A stretch of DNA of 53,565 nucleotides. Origin: an uncultured Parabacteroides sp. GTDB lineage: Bacteria; Bacteroidota; Bacteroidia; Bacteroidales; Tannerellaceae. Under the pieces are notes generated by a model. That model searched no databases. It was not told the DNA's origin and saw only the letters and a list, made by a program, of their open reading frames with translations. How positions within the stretch are numbered: the stretch's first letter is position 1; each line of letters begins with the position of its first letter. The stretch is taken from contig CASFNG010000012.1 in the NCBI GenBank assembly GCA_949296075.1, positions 1 to 53,565 on the forward strand, given 5' to 3'. Positions 41,375 through 51,497 of this stretch are shown here, piece by piece. A program made the position numbers and the translations under genes.

Positions 41375-43021
41375 ATGGTAAAGAGTGCATTACAAATCGC
41401 GAGAGCGGCTTACCAACCGAAGGTACCCGCCGCTTTGAGAGGTGCGGTAAAAGCCGTTGACGGTGAATATACCCAATCCGTGGCCGATCAGGAAGAGATC
41501 AAGAAATTGTTCCCGAACACGTATGGGATGCCGATCGTCACGTTCGAGAAGAGCAACGAGTCGAAGGCGATGCCCGCTATGAACGTGGGCGTGATCCTCT
41601 CCGGGGGACAGGCTCCCGGCGGACATAACGTGATTGCCGGCCTGTTCGATGGCATCAAGGCGCACAACGCCGATTCCCGTCTGTATGGCTTCATCCTGGG
41701 CCCGGGCGGTTTGGTGGATCATAAATATATGGAATTGACCGCCGACATCATCGACGAGTATCGTAATACGGGTGGTTTCGACATGATCGGCTCCGGACGT
41801 ACGAAATTAGAGCAGAAAGAGCAATTCGATAAGGGCTTGGAGATCTTGAAGGAACTTAATATCAAGGCGTTGGTTATCATCGGCGGCGACGATTCCAATA
41901 CGAACGCTTGTGTGTTGGCCGAGTATTACAAGGCGATCGGCGCGGGTGTCCAGGTGATCGGTTGCCCGAAGACGATCGATGGCGACTTGAAGAACGCCCA
42001 GATCGAGACCTCTTTCGGCTTCGATACCGCTTGTAAGGTATATTCGGAGGTGATAGGCAATATCCAGCGCGATTGTAACTCTGCCCAGAAATATTGGCAC
42101 TTCATCAAGCTGATGGGCCGTTCCGCCTCGCATATCGCCTTGGAGTGTGCCTTGCAGACGCAACCGAATATCTGCATCATTTCCGAGGAGGTCGAGGAGA
42201 AGAACATGTCGTTGGATGACATCGTGACCTATATAGCTGACATCGTGGCTAAACGTGCCGCCGAGGGACATAACTTCGGAACGGTGTTGATCCCTGAGGG
42301 ATTGATCGAGTTCGTACCGGCCATGAAGCGCCTGATCGCCGAGCTGAACGACTTCCTGGCTAAGCACGACGCGGAGTTCAAGATGATCAAGAAGAGCGAG
42401 CAACGCGCTTACATCATCAGCAAGCTGACGAAGGAGAACTCCGAGCTTTACGCCTCGCTGCCGGAAGGGGTGGCTCGCCAGTTGTCGCTGGATCGTGATC
42501 CGCACGGGAACGTACAGGTATCCTTGATCGAGACCGAGAAACTGCTGTCCGAGATGGTAGGCAAGAAGCTCGCCGAGTGGAAGGCCGAGGGCAAGTATGT
42601 GGGTAAGTTCGCCGCCCAACATCACTTCTTCGGGTATGAGGGCCGTTGCGCCGCCCCGTCGAACTACGACGCTGACTATTGCTATTCGTTGGGTTACACG
42701 GCATCTTGCCTGATCGCTGCCGGTAAGACGGGATATATGTCGTCCGTACGTAACACGACAGCGCCCGCTGACCAGTGGATCGCCGGCGGTATCCCTGTCA
42801 CGATGATGATGAACATGGAGAAGCGTCATGGCGAGATGAAGCCGGTTATCCAGAAGGCTTTGGTGAAGCTGGATGGCGCTCCTTTCAAGGAGTTCGCCGC
42901 TCACCGCGACGAATGGGCGTTGACGACCAGCTACGTCTATCCGGGTCCGATCCAGTATTTCGGCCCGACGGAGGTTTGCGACCAGCCGACCAAGACGCTT
43001 CAGCTGGAGCAAGCGAAGTAA
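41375..43021 (+). CDS. pfp: Diphosphate--fructose-6-phosphate 1-phosphotransferase (PPi-PFK)
   Basis: Started at [18 protein letters not shown] (41375) it has 548 residues, the length of long-type PPi-dependent phosphofructokinases. The open frame continues upstream to 41261 through the promoter box, which I reject. Motifs: [16 protein letters not shown] (pyrophosphate/nucleotide site), [13 protein letters not shown] (the Asp after GGD favours PPi over ATP), [11 protein letters not shown] (catalytic loop), [13 protein letters not shown]. It catalyses reversible phosphorylation of fructose 6-phosphate by pyrophosphate in glycolysis, typical for Bacteroidales. It is monocistronic, with the terminator at 43061-43098. 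Confidence 0.96.
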   Translation: MVKSALQIARAAYQPKVPAALRGAVKAVDGEYTQSVADQEEIKKLFPNTYGMPIVTFEKSNESKAMPAMNVGVILSGGQAPGGHNVIAGLFDGIKAHNADSRLYGFILGPGGLVDHKYMELTADIIDEYRNTGGFDMIGSGRTKLEQKEQFDKGLEILKELNIKALVIIGGDDSNTNACVLAEYYKAIGAGVQVIGCPKTIDGDLKNAQIETSFGFDTACKVYSEVIGNIQRDCNSAQKYWHFIKLMGRSASHIALECALQTQPNICIISEEVEEKNMSLDDIVTYIADIVAKRAAEGHNFGTVLIPEGLIEFVPAMKRLIAELNDFLAKHDAEFKMIKKSEQRAYIISKLTKENSELYASLPEGVARQLSLDRDPHGNVQVSLIETEKLLSEMVGKKLAEWKAEGKYVGKFAAQHHFFGYEGRCAAPSNYDADYCYSLGYTASCLIAAGKTGYMSSVRNTTAPADQWIAGGIPVTMMMNMEKRHGEMKPVIQKALVKLDGAPFKEFAAHRDEWALTTSYVYPGPIQYFGPTEVCDQPTKTLQLEQAK

Positions 43022-43060
43022 AAATGGGGCATAGGATTTCCCTTTAAGGGCTTTTATAGC

Positions 43061-43098
43061 GAGGCTCCGCCGGTAAGGGCGGGGCCTCATTCGTTTTT
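43061..43098 (+). terminator. pfp terminator
   Basis: GAGGCTCCGCC (43061-43071) pairs with GGCGGGGCCTC (43078-43088) with one G-T wobble. ATTCGTTTTT follows. Confidence 0.85.
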
Positions 43099-43178
43099 AA
43101 CGTTTAATCGTGTAGGCATATTGGCTTAAAGCCGCTATCTTTGTTCGTCAGAGAGTATAAATGAAAAGCGATAGGATT

Positions 43179-43781
43179 ATGTTTTCAGGTATTGTAGAGG
43201 AAGCGGCCCAGGTGGTAGCGCTTCAACAGGATAAGGGGAATCTTCATCTGACGTTGAGATGCTCATTCGTGAATGAGCTGAAGATAGACCAGAGCGTGGC
43301 GCATAATGGCGTTTGCCTTACGGTGGTTAGCATGACGGAGGATACTTATACCGTCACCGCGGTCAAGGAGACGCTGGAACGTTCCAACTTGGGGAGCTTG
43401 AAGGTGGGCGACAAGGTGAACGTGGAGCGTAGCATGATGATGAATGGCAGGTTGGATGGCCATATCGTACAAGGGCACGTGGATCAGACCGCTGTTTGTA
43501 CCGACGTGGCGGAGGCGGACGGAAGCTGGTATTATACCTTCGATTACCCGTTCGATAAGGAGATGGCCCGGCAAGGCTACATGACCGTAGAGAAAGGTTC
43601 TGTCTGCGTGAATGGCGTGAGCCTGACGGTCTGCGACTCGCGTGTGGACGGATTCCGGGTCGCTATCATCCCTTACACGCATGATAACACGAATTTCTGT
43701 CAGATCGAGAAGGGCTCGGTTGTCAACTTGGAGTTCGACATCGTAGGGAAGTATATCAGCAAGATGATGCAATTCAAGTAA
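43179..43781 (+). CDS. ribE: Riboflavin synthase (alpha subunit)
   Basis: A 200-residue protein if started at MFSGIVEEAA (43179), the conserved family N-terminus. An in-frame ATG six codons upstream (43161) is less likely. The two lumazine-binding repeats are visible: NGVCLTV (43-49) in the first half and NGVSLTV (145-151) in the second, with GHIVQGHVD at the junction (94-102). It dismutates two molecules of 6,7-dimethyl-8-ribityllumazine to riboflavin. A TATCTTTG box at 43136-43143 is the likely promoter. No FMN riboswitch is visible in the short leader, and no other riboflavin gene is adjacent. Confidence 0.96.
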   Translation: MFSGIVEEAAQVVALQQDKGNLHLTLRCSFVNELKIDQSVAHNGVCLTVVSMTEDTYTVTAVKETLERSNLGSLKVGDKVNVERSMMMNGRLDGHIVQGHVDQTAVCTDVAEADGSWYYTFDYPFDKEMARQGYMTVEKGSVCVNGVSLTVCDSRVDGFRVAIIPYTHDNTNFCQIEKGSVVNLEFDIVGKYISKMMQFK

Positions 43782-43808
43782 GGCTGGCGATCGCCTGTAT
43801 TGATGTAG

Positions 43809-43860
43809 GGCTTTAGCCTGCCTGTTTATACCGGCGGGCCAAAGCCTCTGTCTCTTTTTT
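43809..43860 (+). terminator. ribE terminator
   Basis: GGCTTTAGCCTGCC (from 43809) pairs with GGCGGGCCAAAGCC (to 43846) with one mismatch and one wobble. CTCTGTCTC and six T follow. Confidence 0.75.
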
Positions 43861-43950
43861 AAGCATATTTACACTGCGGATACCGCTTGTTGGTATATTT
43901 CTTGTGGGGATACTTTCGTATGAGATGGATAACTAAAATAGATTTAATGT

Positions 43951-44859
43951 ATGGCCTATATCGATTATTATAACATTTTAGGAGTGTCGAAAGACGCTTC
44001 CCAGGAAGAGATCAAGAAGGCCTATAAGAAATTGGCCCGTAAGTATCATCCCGACTTGAATCCGAATGATCCTGACGCGCAGCGCAAGTTCCAGGAGATC
44101 AACGAGGCGAACGAGGTGTTGAGCGATCCGGATAGACGGAAGAAATATGATCAATACGGGGAGAATTGGAAGCATGCGGATGAGTTCGAGGAACAGCGGA
44201 GGCAATCAGCCGGGGGAGGCGCCGGTTTCGGTGGCTTCACGGACGGAGGCTCCACTTTCTGGTCGTCGTCAGGAGGCGACGGCGAGTTCTCCGACTTCTT
44301 CGAGTCGCTGTTCGGTTCCCGTAGAGGAGGCCGCCGCTCGACTTATGGCTTCCGGGGCCAGGATTATACGGCTGAGTTGCATCTGTCGCTGATGGATGCG
44401 TCGAAGACACATAAGCAAGTGATTACCGTAAACGGGAAGAACTTGCGGATCACGGTGCCGGCAGGCGTGGCGAACGGACAGACCATCAAGCTAAAAGGCC
44501 AGGGAGGGCCGGGCGAGAATGGTGGCCCCGCCGGTGATTTGTATATTACTTTTGTTATTCCGGACGACGTTCGCTTCAAGCGGGTTGGTGACGATTTGTA
44601 TCAAACGGTACCCTTGGATCTCTATACTGCCGTGTTAGGAGGGGAGCAGATCGTGGATACGTTGGATGGGAAAGTGAAATTGAAGGTAAGTCCCGGTACG
44701 CAAAATAATGCGAAGGTACGTCTGAAGGGGAAAGGTTTCCCGCGTTATAAGCAAGAGGGCGCGTTTGGCGACTTGATTATTACCTATTTGATCGAGGTCC
44801 CGACGAACCTCACGGAGAGACAAAAGGAGTTGTTCCGGGAAATACAGCGTTTGAGTTAA
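43951..44859 (+). CDS. cbpA: DnaJ-like co-chaperone, CbpA type
   Basis: A 302-residue protein. The J domain (1-70) has the HPD motif (33-35) that stimulates DnaK ATPase. A Gly/Phe/Ser-rich linker follows (about 85-125), then two C-terminal substrate-binding beta domains ([39 protein letters not shown]). The cysteine-rich zinc domain of DnaJ is absent, as in CbpA (type B). It is followed after 12 bases by the CbpM modulator gene, which supports the assignment. A candidate promoter is TTGT (43887-43890), 20 bases, TACTTTCG (43911-43918). Confidence 0.93.
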   Translation: MAYIDYYNILGVSKDASQEEIKKAYKKLARKYHPDLNPNDPDAQRKFQEINEANEVLSDPDRRKKYDQYGENWKHADEFEEQRRQSAGGGAGFGGFTDGGSTFWSSSGGDGEFSDFFESLFGSRRGGRRSTYGFRGQDYTAELHLSLMDASKTHKQVITVNGKNLRITVPAGVANGQTIKLKGQGGPGENGGPAGDLYITFVIPDDVRFKRVGDDLYQTVPLDLYTAVLGGEQIVDTLDGKVKLKVSPGTQNNAKVRLKGKGFPRYKQEGAFGDLIITYLIEVPTNLTERQKELFREIQRLS

Positions 44860-44871
44860 AAATGGGGTATT

Positions 44872-45162
44872 ATGCAAACAGATTTGATTATTGTCAGTGA
44901 ATACTGCCAGAAGTGCCATATAGAGCCTTCCTTTATCGTCTTGCTGGAGGAAGAGGGCTTGATCGATGTCGATGTGCAGGAAGGGGAGCGTTATCTGCTC
45001 GCTTCTCAACTCCGGGATTTGGAGCGGTATGCCCGGATGTATTACGACCTTTCGATCAATATAGAGGGGATAGGGGCGATTCATCACCTCTTAGACCGGG
45101 TAAGAAACCTGCAAGATGAAGTGCGCTCGTTAAGATCTCAACTGCGTATGTATGAGCCATAA
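44872..45162 (+). CDS. cbpM: CbpM-like chaperone modulator, MerR-type fold
   Basis: A 96-residue protein with an N-terminal winged-helix-like part (IIVSEYCQKCHIEPSFIVLLEEEGLI) and RYLLASQLRDLERYARMYYDL. It ends in a coiled-coil-like tail (LLDRVRNLQDEVRSLRSQLR). CbpM inhibits CbpA by binding its J domain. The gene starts 12 bases after cbpA and is almost certainly co-transcribed. Confidence 0.88.
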   Translation: MQTDLIIVSEYCQKCHIEPSFIVLLEEEGLIDVDVQEGERYLLASQLRDLERYARMYYDLSINIEGIGAIHHLLDRVRNLQDEVRSLRSQLRMYEP

Positions 45163-45229
45163 ACGAGCTCGTGCGGAGTGGTGTCAGAAGGTAGGGTGAA
45201 CAATGCTTGAAAAAATAAACAGCGAAAAG

Positions 45230-45260
45230 TTTGGATTTAAAAAAATAATCCCTACCTTTG
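45230..45260 (+). promoter_or_regulatory. Promoter of the initiator tRNA gene
   Basis: TTTG (45230-45233), exactly 19 bases, TACCTTTG (45253-45260): a perfect Bacteroidetes consensus, 31 bases before the tRNA. Confidence 0.88.
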
Positions 45261-45291
45261 CAATCGAAATCAGAAATGATGGTGTTAATAT

Positions 45292-45363
<72 letters not shown>

Positions 45364-45371
45364 CTTTGGAG

Positions 45372-45402
45372 AGTGCCTAAGATGATTCTTGGGCACTTTT
45401 TA
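45372..45402 (+). terminator. Terminator of the tRNA-fMet gene
   Basis: AGTGCCTAAGA (45372-45382) pairs with TCTTGGGCACT (45387-45397), with one wobble. TTTT continues to 45401. It lies between the tRNA and the converging MATE gene. Confidence 0.88.
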
Positions 45403-45434
45403 TATGCTTGTATATGTCGTTTGCCATGAGTCTG

Positions 45435-46796
45435 CTATGATTTCCGTGCCACTCCGTTCTTTTTCCAGATCCCGGATTTGTAATAAGCGTAAGTGACCGC
45501 TAATCCGATGCTGAAGCTGGCGCCGATAGCCCACCAAATGCCGGCTCTGCCCCAGATGGAGCTGAACCAATAGGCGAGGGGAATGCGTATCAGCCAGAAG
45601 CAGACAATGCTGACCACCATCGGGAAGAAGGTGGCGCCAGCGCCTCGAAGGGCACCGTTGAAGACGTTAAGTCCGCCATGCACGACAAAGAAGCCGCCGA
45701 TGATCAGCAGATATTCCTTGCCGATCTGGATGACATTCGGGTCGTTGGTGAAAGCCCGCATCATCCAATCACCAAAGAAATAGATCGCCGCGACGGTGGC
45801 TATCCCGAGCGACAGGTTCACCCGCATGGAGAAGCGAACACCGGCACGCAGGCGATCTAAGCGTCCCGCGCCTATGTTTTGTCCGCTGAAGGCGGCGAGT
45901 GCGCTGGAGAGGGTCAATACGGCTTGGGTGATGATCGTGTCTATCTTCCCGGCCGCGCCATAAGCGGTAAGTGTATCTGTGCCGAATCCGTTCACGATCC
46001 CTAACAGGGCGATCAAGCCGAGCGAGATGGAGCATTGTTGTACGCTGGTCGGGAGCCCGATCCGAAGCCCCTCCTTGAATAGGTTCATGTCGAAAAGCAG
46101 ATCCTTTTTCTTGATGGAGAGCAAGGGGTGGGTGTTGTTTACGTAGCCGAGCGCCACGCACATCCCGATCCCTTGGGCGATGACTGTCGCCCTCGCCGCC
46201 CCTTCGATTCCCCACTTGAATACGACGATGAAAAGTAGGTCTAATGCGATGTTAAGCAGGGTCGTCAGCAGGATGAACAGCATGGGGCGAACCGATTCGC
46301 CTACGCCTCTCAGAATGGATATGATGCTGTTGAACGTGACGAACAAGAAGGTCCCGCCGACATAAATCCGGAAGTAAATCACCGCTTGCGGGATCACGTC
46401 CTCAGGGGTATTCGTCAGCCGGAACATAGGCTCGGCGAAGATGATCCCGGCGATCGACAATAGAATACCGGCTACCAGCATGAAAATAAAGAAGGAAGAG
46501 AAGGCTCGCTGTACTTTATCGAACTGTTTGGCCCCGAAGAATTGGGAGATGACCACAGAGGTGCCGCTCCCGATGCCGATGACCAGCGAGATGATGAAAT
46601 AGTAGATGAAGAAGGAGGCTGACACGGCTGCCAATGCCTGTTTGCCCAAGAACTGGCCTACGATGACGCTGTCGGTCACGTTGTAAAGCTGTTGCAGCAA
46701 GTTGCCAAGCAAGAGGGGGAGAGCGAAGCGTAAGATCACGCTTCCCACCGCGCCTTCCGTCAGATCCCTATGTCCTACATCAGCTTTCAGTTTCAT
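45435..46796 (-). CDS. MATE-family multidrug/sodium antiporter
   Basis: A 453-residue inner-membrane protein with about twelve helices in two similar halves. N-terminal family signature: ILRFALPLLLGNLLQQLYNVTDSVIVGQFLG. The second half has GIVNGFGTDTLTAYGAAGKID and FSGQNIGAG. MATE proteins export cationic drugs or metabolites using Na+ or H+. It starts six bases after the stop of the BrkB/YihY gene, on the same strand, so the pair is an operon. Substrate unknown. Confidence 0.94.
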   Translation of the reverse strand: MKLKADVGHRDLTEGAVGSVILRFALPLLLGNLLQQLYNVTDSVIVGQFLGKQALAAVSASFFIYYFIISLVIGIGSGTSVVISQFFGAKQFDKVQRAFSSFFIFMLVAGILLSIAGIIFAEPMFRLTNTPEDVIPQAVIYFRIYVGGTFLFVTFNSIISILRGVGESVRPMLFILLTTLLNIALDLLFIVVFKWGIEGAARATVIAQGIGMCVALGYVNNTHPLLSIKKKDLLFDMNLFKEGLRIGLPTSVQQCSISLGLIALLGIVNGFGTDTLTAYGAAGKIDTIITQAVLTLSSALAAFSGQNIGAGRLDRLRAGVRFSMRVNLSLGIATVAAIYFFGDWMMRAFTNDPNVIQIGKEYLLIIGGFFVVHGGLNVFNGALRGAGATFFPMVVSIVCFWLIRIPLAYWFSSIWGRAGIWWAIGASFSIGLAVTYAYYKSGIWKKNGVARKS

Positions 46797-46802
46797 GGTT
46801 GG

Positions 46803-48173
46803 TTATAGATCCTTGAGTAAGATATGGTCGTTGGCCTTGACCATGTCCTCACGTGTTTTCAATAGCACTTCCCATTCCTTGTTGAAGAGCTGGCTGGTAT
46901 CTATCTTGAAGTTCTCGGATCCATACTTGTCCATCCGGCTGAACAGGTAACTTACCGTGATCTGATTGATGTCGATCGCCGGTTGGTAATAGGCTACTCG
47001 GTCGTCGTCTCCGTAATTCACCTCTATAATGATGCCTAATTCCATGAGATGGTATAGGATCTGGGTCGTTATGCGGATCGGTATGCGGTACGCGTCGGAT
47101 AGCTCATCCGCTGTATAGGGCTTGTCTCCCCGCTCGAATCGCTTTACGATCAGTGAGGTTATCAATAGGGTGAGGAAATCCTTGTAGCGCCTGCTGATGT
47201 TCTTGCTATCTCGCTCGAAGCTGAATTTCTTCACGTTTTGGGACGCATACGATAATTCCGCCCCGAACAAGCAGATCAGCCACGAGAGTTGCAGCCAAAG
47301 CAGCAAGAGTGGCAGGGCGGCGAAGCTACCGTAGATCGCGTTGTACTTACTTACCCAGATTTGTCCGCTGATATAGATGTATTGGAAGAGCTGGAACGCG
47401 CAGCCGGCTATGAAGCCTGCTGCCAACCCGTTCATGAACTTCACTTTCGTGTTCGGGAGTGATATGTAGAGCCCCGTGAATGCCAGCGTGGTGATGAGAT
47501 AGGGCAATATATGCAGGCTCAGCTCTACCAAGGGAGTCAGGAAGAGGTAGTGCCCCATGAAGGTACTTTGCAAGGTGGAAATGAAGATCGAGAGCCCGCT
47601 CGAGGTCGTCATCAGGACTGGCAGGATGAGGAACAAGGCGAGGTAATCGGATATTTTCCGGTACCAGGGCCGGGATTTCTGTATCTGCCAGATGGCGTTG
47701 AAGGTGGACTCGATCGAGGAGATCAGGCTGATTACCGTATAGAACAGCAGGATCAACCCAACCCCGATGATCACGCCTCCCTGCGCTTGCGTCAGGTAAC
47801 TCTCCACGAACTGGAACGCCGTGTCGAGCTCTGCCTCATGGCCGGGGAAGTAATCGGACAGTTCTTGCTGCACGGTACCTTGGAACCCGAACCCCTTGGC
47901 TACGCCTACCAGCACGGCCAGCAAAGGCACGATCGCGAGCAGCGTGTTGTACGTGAGCGCCGAGGCCTTGGTTTGCAGGTTGTCGTTACGGAAGCCCCGG
48001 ATAGCGAGGATAAGGGTCTTGATGATGTTGATATAGACCTCTTTGAGCCCGCTTACCTCATTCTCGGTGATTCTCCATATGTCGTAGGTGATGAAGCGGA
48101 TCACCCGTGCCAGTAGCGCGCTGATCCGTTCTCCGATGGACTTTTTTTCTTCACGTGGCTCGTTCTTGGGCAT
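46803..48173 (-). CDS. YihY/BrkB (virulence factor BrkB) family membrane protein
   Basis: A 456-residue protein. The core has about six membrane helices, with the family pattern FRNDNLQTKASALTYNTLLAIVPLLAVLVG (about 61-90), WQIQKSRPWYRKISDYLALFLILPVL and WLQLSWLICLFGAELSYA. A ~150-residue cytoplasmic C-terminus contains a winged-helix-like part (PYTADELSDAYRIPIRITTQILYHLMELGII), found in many members. The family was once annotated as RNase BN; its function is unsettled. It is the first gene of an operon with the MATE gene, and lies 35 bases downstream of rnpB on the same strand. Confidence 0.92.
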   Translation of the reverse strand: MPKNEPREEKKSIGERISALLARVIRFITYDIWRITENEVSGLKEVYINIIKTLILAIRGFRNDNLQTKASALTYNTLLAIVPLLAVLVGVAKGFGFQGTVQQELSDYFPGHEAELDTAFQFVESYLTQAQGGVIIGVGLILLFYTVISLISSIESTFNAIWQIQKSRPWYRKISDYLALFLILPVLMTTSSGLSIFISTLQSTFMGHYLFLTPLVELSLHILPYLITTLAFTGLYISLPNTKVKFMNGLAAGFIAGCAFQLFQYIYISGQIWVSKYNAIYGSFAALPLLLLWLQLSWLICLFGAELSYASQNVKKFSFERDSKNISRRYKDFLTLLITSLIVKRFERGDKPYTADELSDAYRIPIRITTQILYHLMELGIIIEVNYGDDDRVAYYQPAIDINQITVSYLFSRMDKYGSENFKIDTSQLFNKEWEVLLKTREDMVKANDHILLKDL

Positions 48174-48208
48174 CTTGGCTCTTGATTAAGTTAGGTATAA
48201 TGAAAAAA

Positions 48209-48565
48209 ACGCAGCCTGCCTGTAAGCCGGGTCCCGTACCTCCCCGAAAGGGAAGGCGCCTGCCATTTATCTTGTCTTACCGTCACCGGTAAGCTTTAGC
48301 GGTCTACCCCCCGGCATCGGACGAGCCATCCTACTGCGCCGGTATACATGACCTTACAACCCATAAGGCGTACGGCATCTTGTATCGCTACAAGACCCGG
48401 TGAGCTCTTGCCTCACCTTTTCACCCTTACCAGAGCGAGTCTGGCGGTTCTTTTCTGTTACGCTACTCTACCCTCGCGGATAGCTTCCCGTTAGGAAGTA
48501 TGGCGCTCTGTGTTGCCCGGACTTTCCTCACACCCGAAGGTGAGCGACAGGCCGGCAGGCTGCGT
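48209..48565 (-). ncRNA. rnpB: RNase P RNA, class A
   Basis: Read on minus, the ~357-base RNA begins AACGCAGCCTGCC and ends with the complementary GGCAGGCTGCGTT (P1 helix; 48554-48566 with 48208-48220). The conserved GAGGAAAGTCCGGGC lies at 48515-48529. The ACAGAAA-like and GGTAAGGGTGAAAAGGTG-like core segments follow, and AGATAAATGGCAG lies near the 3' end. Poly-T after the P1 helix on minus (48202-48209) provides termination. It is the catalytic RNA that matures tRNA 5' ends. Confidence 0.95.
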
Positions 48566-48570
48566 TCGGG

Positions 48571-48601
48571 CAAAGATACGTGTTTTCGGTGAGTTGGAAA
48601 A
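48571..48601 (-). promoter_or_regulatory. rnpB promoter
   Basis: On minus: TTTT (48598-48601), 19 bases, TATCTTTG (48571-48578), about six bases before the RNA 5' end. Good fit to the Bacteroidetes consensus. Confidence 0.85.
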
Positions 48602-48951
48602 GTCTGCCCATGTTTTCTTCGATGCTTGACCCGCGTTTCGCGAGAATGCCCGCGACTTTTTTGAGCGTGTCGGCAAGTATGTCAGGGGAGGGCGGGGCTT
48701 TCGGAGGGAATATGGTGCGTCTTGGCGGAATATCCTGCCAGGAGGATGATTATATGGCAGAATTGTCAGTCGTTTAATTGTTAAAAAGGTACTTTGCTTT
48801 GCATAGTACAGTTAAGTGCGGTTAAGTCCCTGTGACACCTCGTTAAAAGTGATAAAAAATACGGGCTGAAAGGAATATCCGTACGTTTTTTGCTCTTTCT
48901 TTGTCGTAAAGATTCTGTTAAAATTAAGTGTTTAATTAAATATTCAGGAGT
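48602..48951. other. Intergenic region between rnpB and the HtrA gene
   Basis: A 350-base stretch. Short open frames present here look like chance. Possible promoter-like sequence TACGTTTT lies at 48882-48889 about 65 bases before the HtrA start, but the -33 box is not convincing. No other structure was recognised. Confidence 0.5.
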
Positions 48952-50475
48952 ATGAGAACAATCTGGAAGAATGTGCTTGGCGTTGCTTTAGTAGCCGTGA
49001 TTAGTTCGGGTGCCGCTATCGGTACGAGCGCTTATCTGATGAATAGGAACCAACGTCCGGCGGAATTGACCTCCGGAAATGAGAATAGCTTCAAGCAGTC
49101 GTCGTACCGGTTGGCGAACTTGGCGACGGTAGCCGCCGAGAACACCGATTTCACGGTAGCCGCCGAGAGCGCCGTGCATGGCGTGGTCCATATCAAGGCT
49201 ACGACCAATGCCCGGATGGCAGGTGGTGACGAGGGACAATACATCGACCCGTTCGAGTATTTCTTCGGTTTCGGGAACAGGGGCGGATTCCAGCGTCCGC
49301 AGCCGCAACCGCGCGTGGGAGCCGGGTCGGGCGTCATTATCTCGACGGATGGTTATATCATCACTAACAATCATGTGATAGAGGGAGCCGACGAGTTGGA
49401 GGTGACCTTGAACGATAACCGGGAGTTCCCGGCGAAGGTGATCGGGGCCGACCCGACCACGGATATCGCGCTGATCAAGATCGACGCCAAGGATCTGCCT
49501 ACCATCCCGTTTGGCAATTCGGAGAAGCTGAAGGTAGGTGAGTGGGTGCTGGCTGTCGGTAATCCGTTTAACCTGACTTCCACCGTTACCGCGGGTATCG
49601 TGAGCGCTAAGAGCCGCGGAAATATCGGGACAGGGGGGAGAGACCGTAGCAAGATCGAGTCGTTTATACAGACTGATGCCGCCGTGAACCCCGGCAATAG
49701 CGGTGGAGCCTTGGTGAACACGAAAGGGGAGCTGGTTGGTATCAACACCGCCATCTACTCGGAGACAGGTAACTTCGCGGGGTATTCTTTCGCCGTGCCT
49801 ATCAGCATCGCCGGTAAGGTGGCGAACGACCTGAAGCAGTATGGTACCGTACAGCGCGCCGTGCTGGGTGTCTTGATCCAGGATCCCCAGTATGTGACTG
49901 ACGAGGAGAAGGAGAACGTGAAGGTGTTCGAGGGCGCTTATGTCGGCGGGTTTGCGGAGCGTAGCTCGGCGAAGGAGGCCGGTGTGGAGAAAGGCGACGT
50001 GATCGTGGCCGTGAATGGGGCTAAGGTGAAATCGTCGAGCGCCCTCCAGGAGCAGATCAGCAAGTATCGCCCGGGCGATAAGGTAGAGCTGACCGTGAAC
50101 CGTAAGGGCGACACGAAGAAACTGACCGTGGAGCTGCGCAACGCGCAAGGGAGCACGAAGGTCGTGAAGGCCGGGGATAGCACCGAGGTGATGGGCGGAG
50201 CCTTCAAGGCGCTGAGCAAGGAGCAAAAACGGAAGTTGGGCGTAAGCTATGGCATCGAGGTGACGGGCCTGACTAACGGCAAGCTGCGGGATGTCGGCAT
50301 CAAGAAGGGCTTCATCATCATGATCGTGAACAACCAGAAGATCTCCACGCCCGAGGATCTGGAGACGATCGTGGAGAATATCCTGCAAGGGCGCTCGGAG
50401 GATCAAGGCTTGTTCATCAAGGGATTCTACCCGAATGGGCGTACGAAATATTACGCGATCGACCTTGCGGAGTAA
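48952..50475 (+). CDS. htrA: Periplasmic serine protease/chaperone of the HtrA/DegP (Do) family
   Basis: A 507-residue protein with an N-terminal membrane signal (about 1-30). The trypsin-like domain has the catalytic triad H141 (NNHVIEG), D171 (TTDIALIK) and S250 (PGNSGGAL). Two PDZ domains follow (about 310-400, starting VLGVLIQDP, and about 420-500, with GIKKGFIIMIVNNQKI). It degrades or refolds misfolded envelope proteins. Length and domain order match DegP/DegQ. It is transcribed alone; a terminator follows at 50519. Confidence 0.95.
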   Translation: MRTIWKNVLGVALVAVISSGAAIGTSAYLMNRNQRPAELTSGNENSFKQSSYRLANLATVAAENTDFTVAAESAVHGVVHIKATTNARMAGGDEGQYIDPFEYFFGFGNRGGFQRPQPQPRVGAGSGVIISTDGYIITNNHVIEGADELEVTLNDNREFPAKVIGADPTTDIALIKIDAKDLPTIPFGNSEKLKVGEWVLAVGNPFNLTSTVTAGIVSAKSRGNIGTGGRDRSKIESFIQTDAAVNPGNSGGALVNTKGELVGINTAIYSETGNFAGYSFAVPISIAGKVANDLKQYGTVQRAVLGVLIQDPQYVTDEEKENVKVFEGAYVGGFAERSSAKEAGVEKGDVIVAVNGAKVKSSSALQEQISKYRPGDKVELTVNRKGDTKKLTVELRNAQGSTKVVKAGDSTEVMGGAFKALSKEQKRKLGVSYGIEVTGLTNGKLRDVGIKKGFIIMIVNNQKISTPEDLETIVENILQGRSEDQGLFIKGFYPNGRTKYYAIDLAE

Positions 50476-50518
50476 AGGAAGCGATCTTATAGGTGTAAAA
50501 AGATTGTTAAAGGTTTAT

Positions 50519-50555
50519 AATTGGCTGGTTGTGGGTGCATCCAGCCAATTCTTTT
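50519..50555 (+). terminator. htrA terminator
   Basis: AATTGGCTGG (50519-50528) pairs with CCAGCCAATT (50541-50550), followed by CTTTT. Confidence 0.88.
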
Positions 50556-50569
50556 CCGATAAAAAAGAG

Positions 50570-50577
50570 TATCTTTG
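50570..50577 (+). promoter_or_regulatory. -7 box of the primary sigma factor gene
   Basis: TATCTTTG (50570-50577) is the exact preferred -7 box. The -33 element overlaps the preceding terminator and is not distinct. The ATG is 28 bases downstream. Confidence 0.72.
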
Positions 50578-50605
50578 CATTCCATATTCTCAATTAAATA
50601 ATTAA

Positions 50606-51466
50606 ATGAGGCAATTAAAGATTACAAAGTCTATAACCAACCGCGAGAGCGCTTCTTTGGACAAGTATCTTCAAGAGATTGGTCGTGAGGACCTTATTAC
50701 GGTAGAGGAAGAGGTTGAGTTGGCGCAGGCTATCAAAAGAGGGGATCGGAAGGCATTGGAAAAACTGACGAGAGCGAATCTCCGTTTTGTCGTTTCCGTG
50801 GCTAAGCAATACCAAAACCAAGGATTAAGTCTGCCGGACTTGATAAATGAAGGGAATCTGGGTTTGATCAAGGCGGCGGAGAAGTTTGACGAGACCCGAG
50901 GCTTCAAGTTCATCTCTTATGCCGTATGGTGGATCCGCCAGTCTATTTTGCAGGCTTTGGCTGAGCAATCGAGAATTGTCCGTCTTCCGTTGAACCAGGT
51001 AGGATCATTGAACAAGATCAGCAAGGCCTTCTCGAAATTTGAGCAAGAGAACGAGCGTAGGCCGTCGCCCGAGGAGTTGGCGGATGAGCTGGATATACCG
51101 GTCGATAAGATCTCGGATACGTTGAAGGTGTCAGGGCGCCATATCTCGGTGGATGCCCCCTTCGTGGAAGGCGAGGACAATAGCCTGCTTGATGTCTTGG
51201 TGAACGACGACGCTCCGGTGGCCGACCGTTCGTTGATGAACGAGTCGTTGGCGAAGGAGATAGACCGGGCGCTGGCTACGCTGACAGAGCGGGAGTGCGA
51301 GATTATCAAGATGTTCTTCGGGATCGGCTGTCAGGAGATGACGCTCGAGGAGATCGGTGATAAGTTCGGTTTGACGCGTGAACGTGTCCGCCAGATCAAG
51401 GAGAAAGCGATCCGCCGGTTGCGACAGGGGACGCGCAGCAAGCTCCTCAAGTCATATCTGGGTTGA
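50606..51466 (+). CDS. rpoD: Primary (housekeeping) sigma factor RpoD, Bacteroidetes short type
   Basis: A 286-residue protein. Region 1.2 ([26 protein letters not shown]) and region 2 ([42 protein letters not shown], then [19 protein letters not shown]) are complete. Region 3 is [13 protein letters not shown] and region 4 is [28 protein letters not shown]. The long non-essential region 1.1 is absent, as in sigma-ABfr of Bacteroides. It is the sigma factor that recognises the TTTG-N19-TAnnTTTG promoters seen throughout this window. Transcribed alone, ending at the hairpin at 51498. Confidence 0.96.
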   Translation: MRQLKITKSITNRESASLDKYLQEIGREDLITVEEEVELAQAIKRGDRKALEKLTRANLRFVVSVAKQYQNQGLSLPDLINEGNLGLIKAAEKFDETRGFKFISYAVWWIRQSILQALAEQSRIVRLPLNQVGSLNKISKAFSKFEQENERRPSPEELADELDIPVDKISDTLKVSGRHISVDAPFVEGEDNSLLDVLVNDDAPVADRSLMNESLAKEIDRALATLTERECEIIKMFFGIGCQEMTLEEIGDKFGLTRERVRQIKEKAIRRLRQGTRSKLLKSYLG

Positions 51467-51497
51467 TACAGTAAAGATAAATAGATACTTTAAGAGC

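Noticed and set aside
41807-43090. 427-codon minus frame antisense to PPi-PFK.
   Set aside because: Shadow frame opposite a certain gene; no start region or domain.
43100-43178. Leader of riboflavin synthase examined for an FMN riboswitch.
   Set aside because: Too short, and none of the conserved riboswitch segments is present.
48988-50406. 472-codon minus frame antisense to the HtrA gene.
   Set aside because: Same cause: mirror of biased codons of a certain gene, with His/Leu/Arg-rich nonsense.
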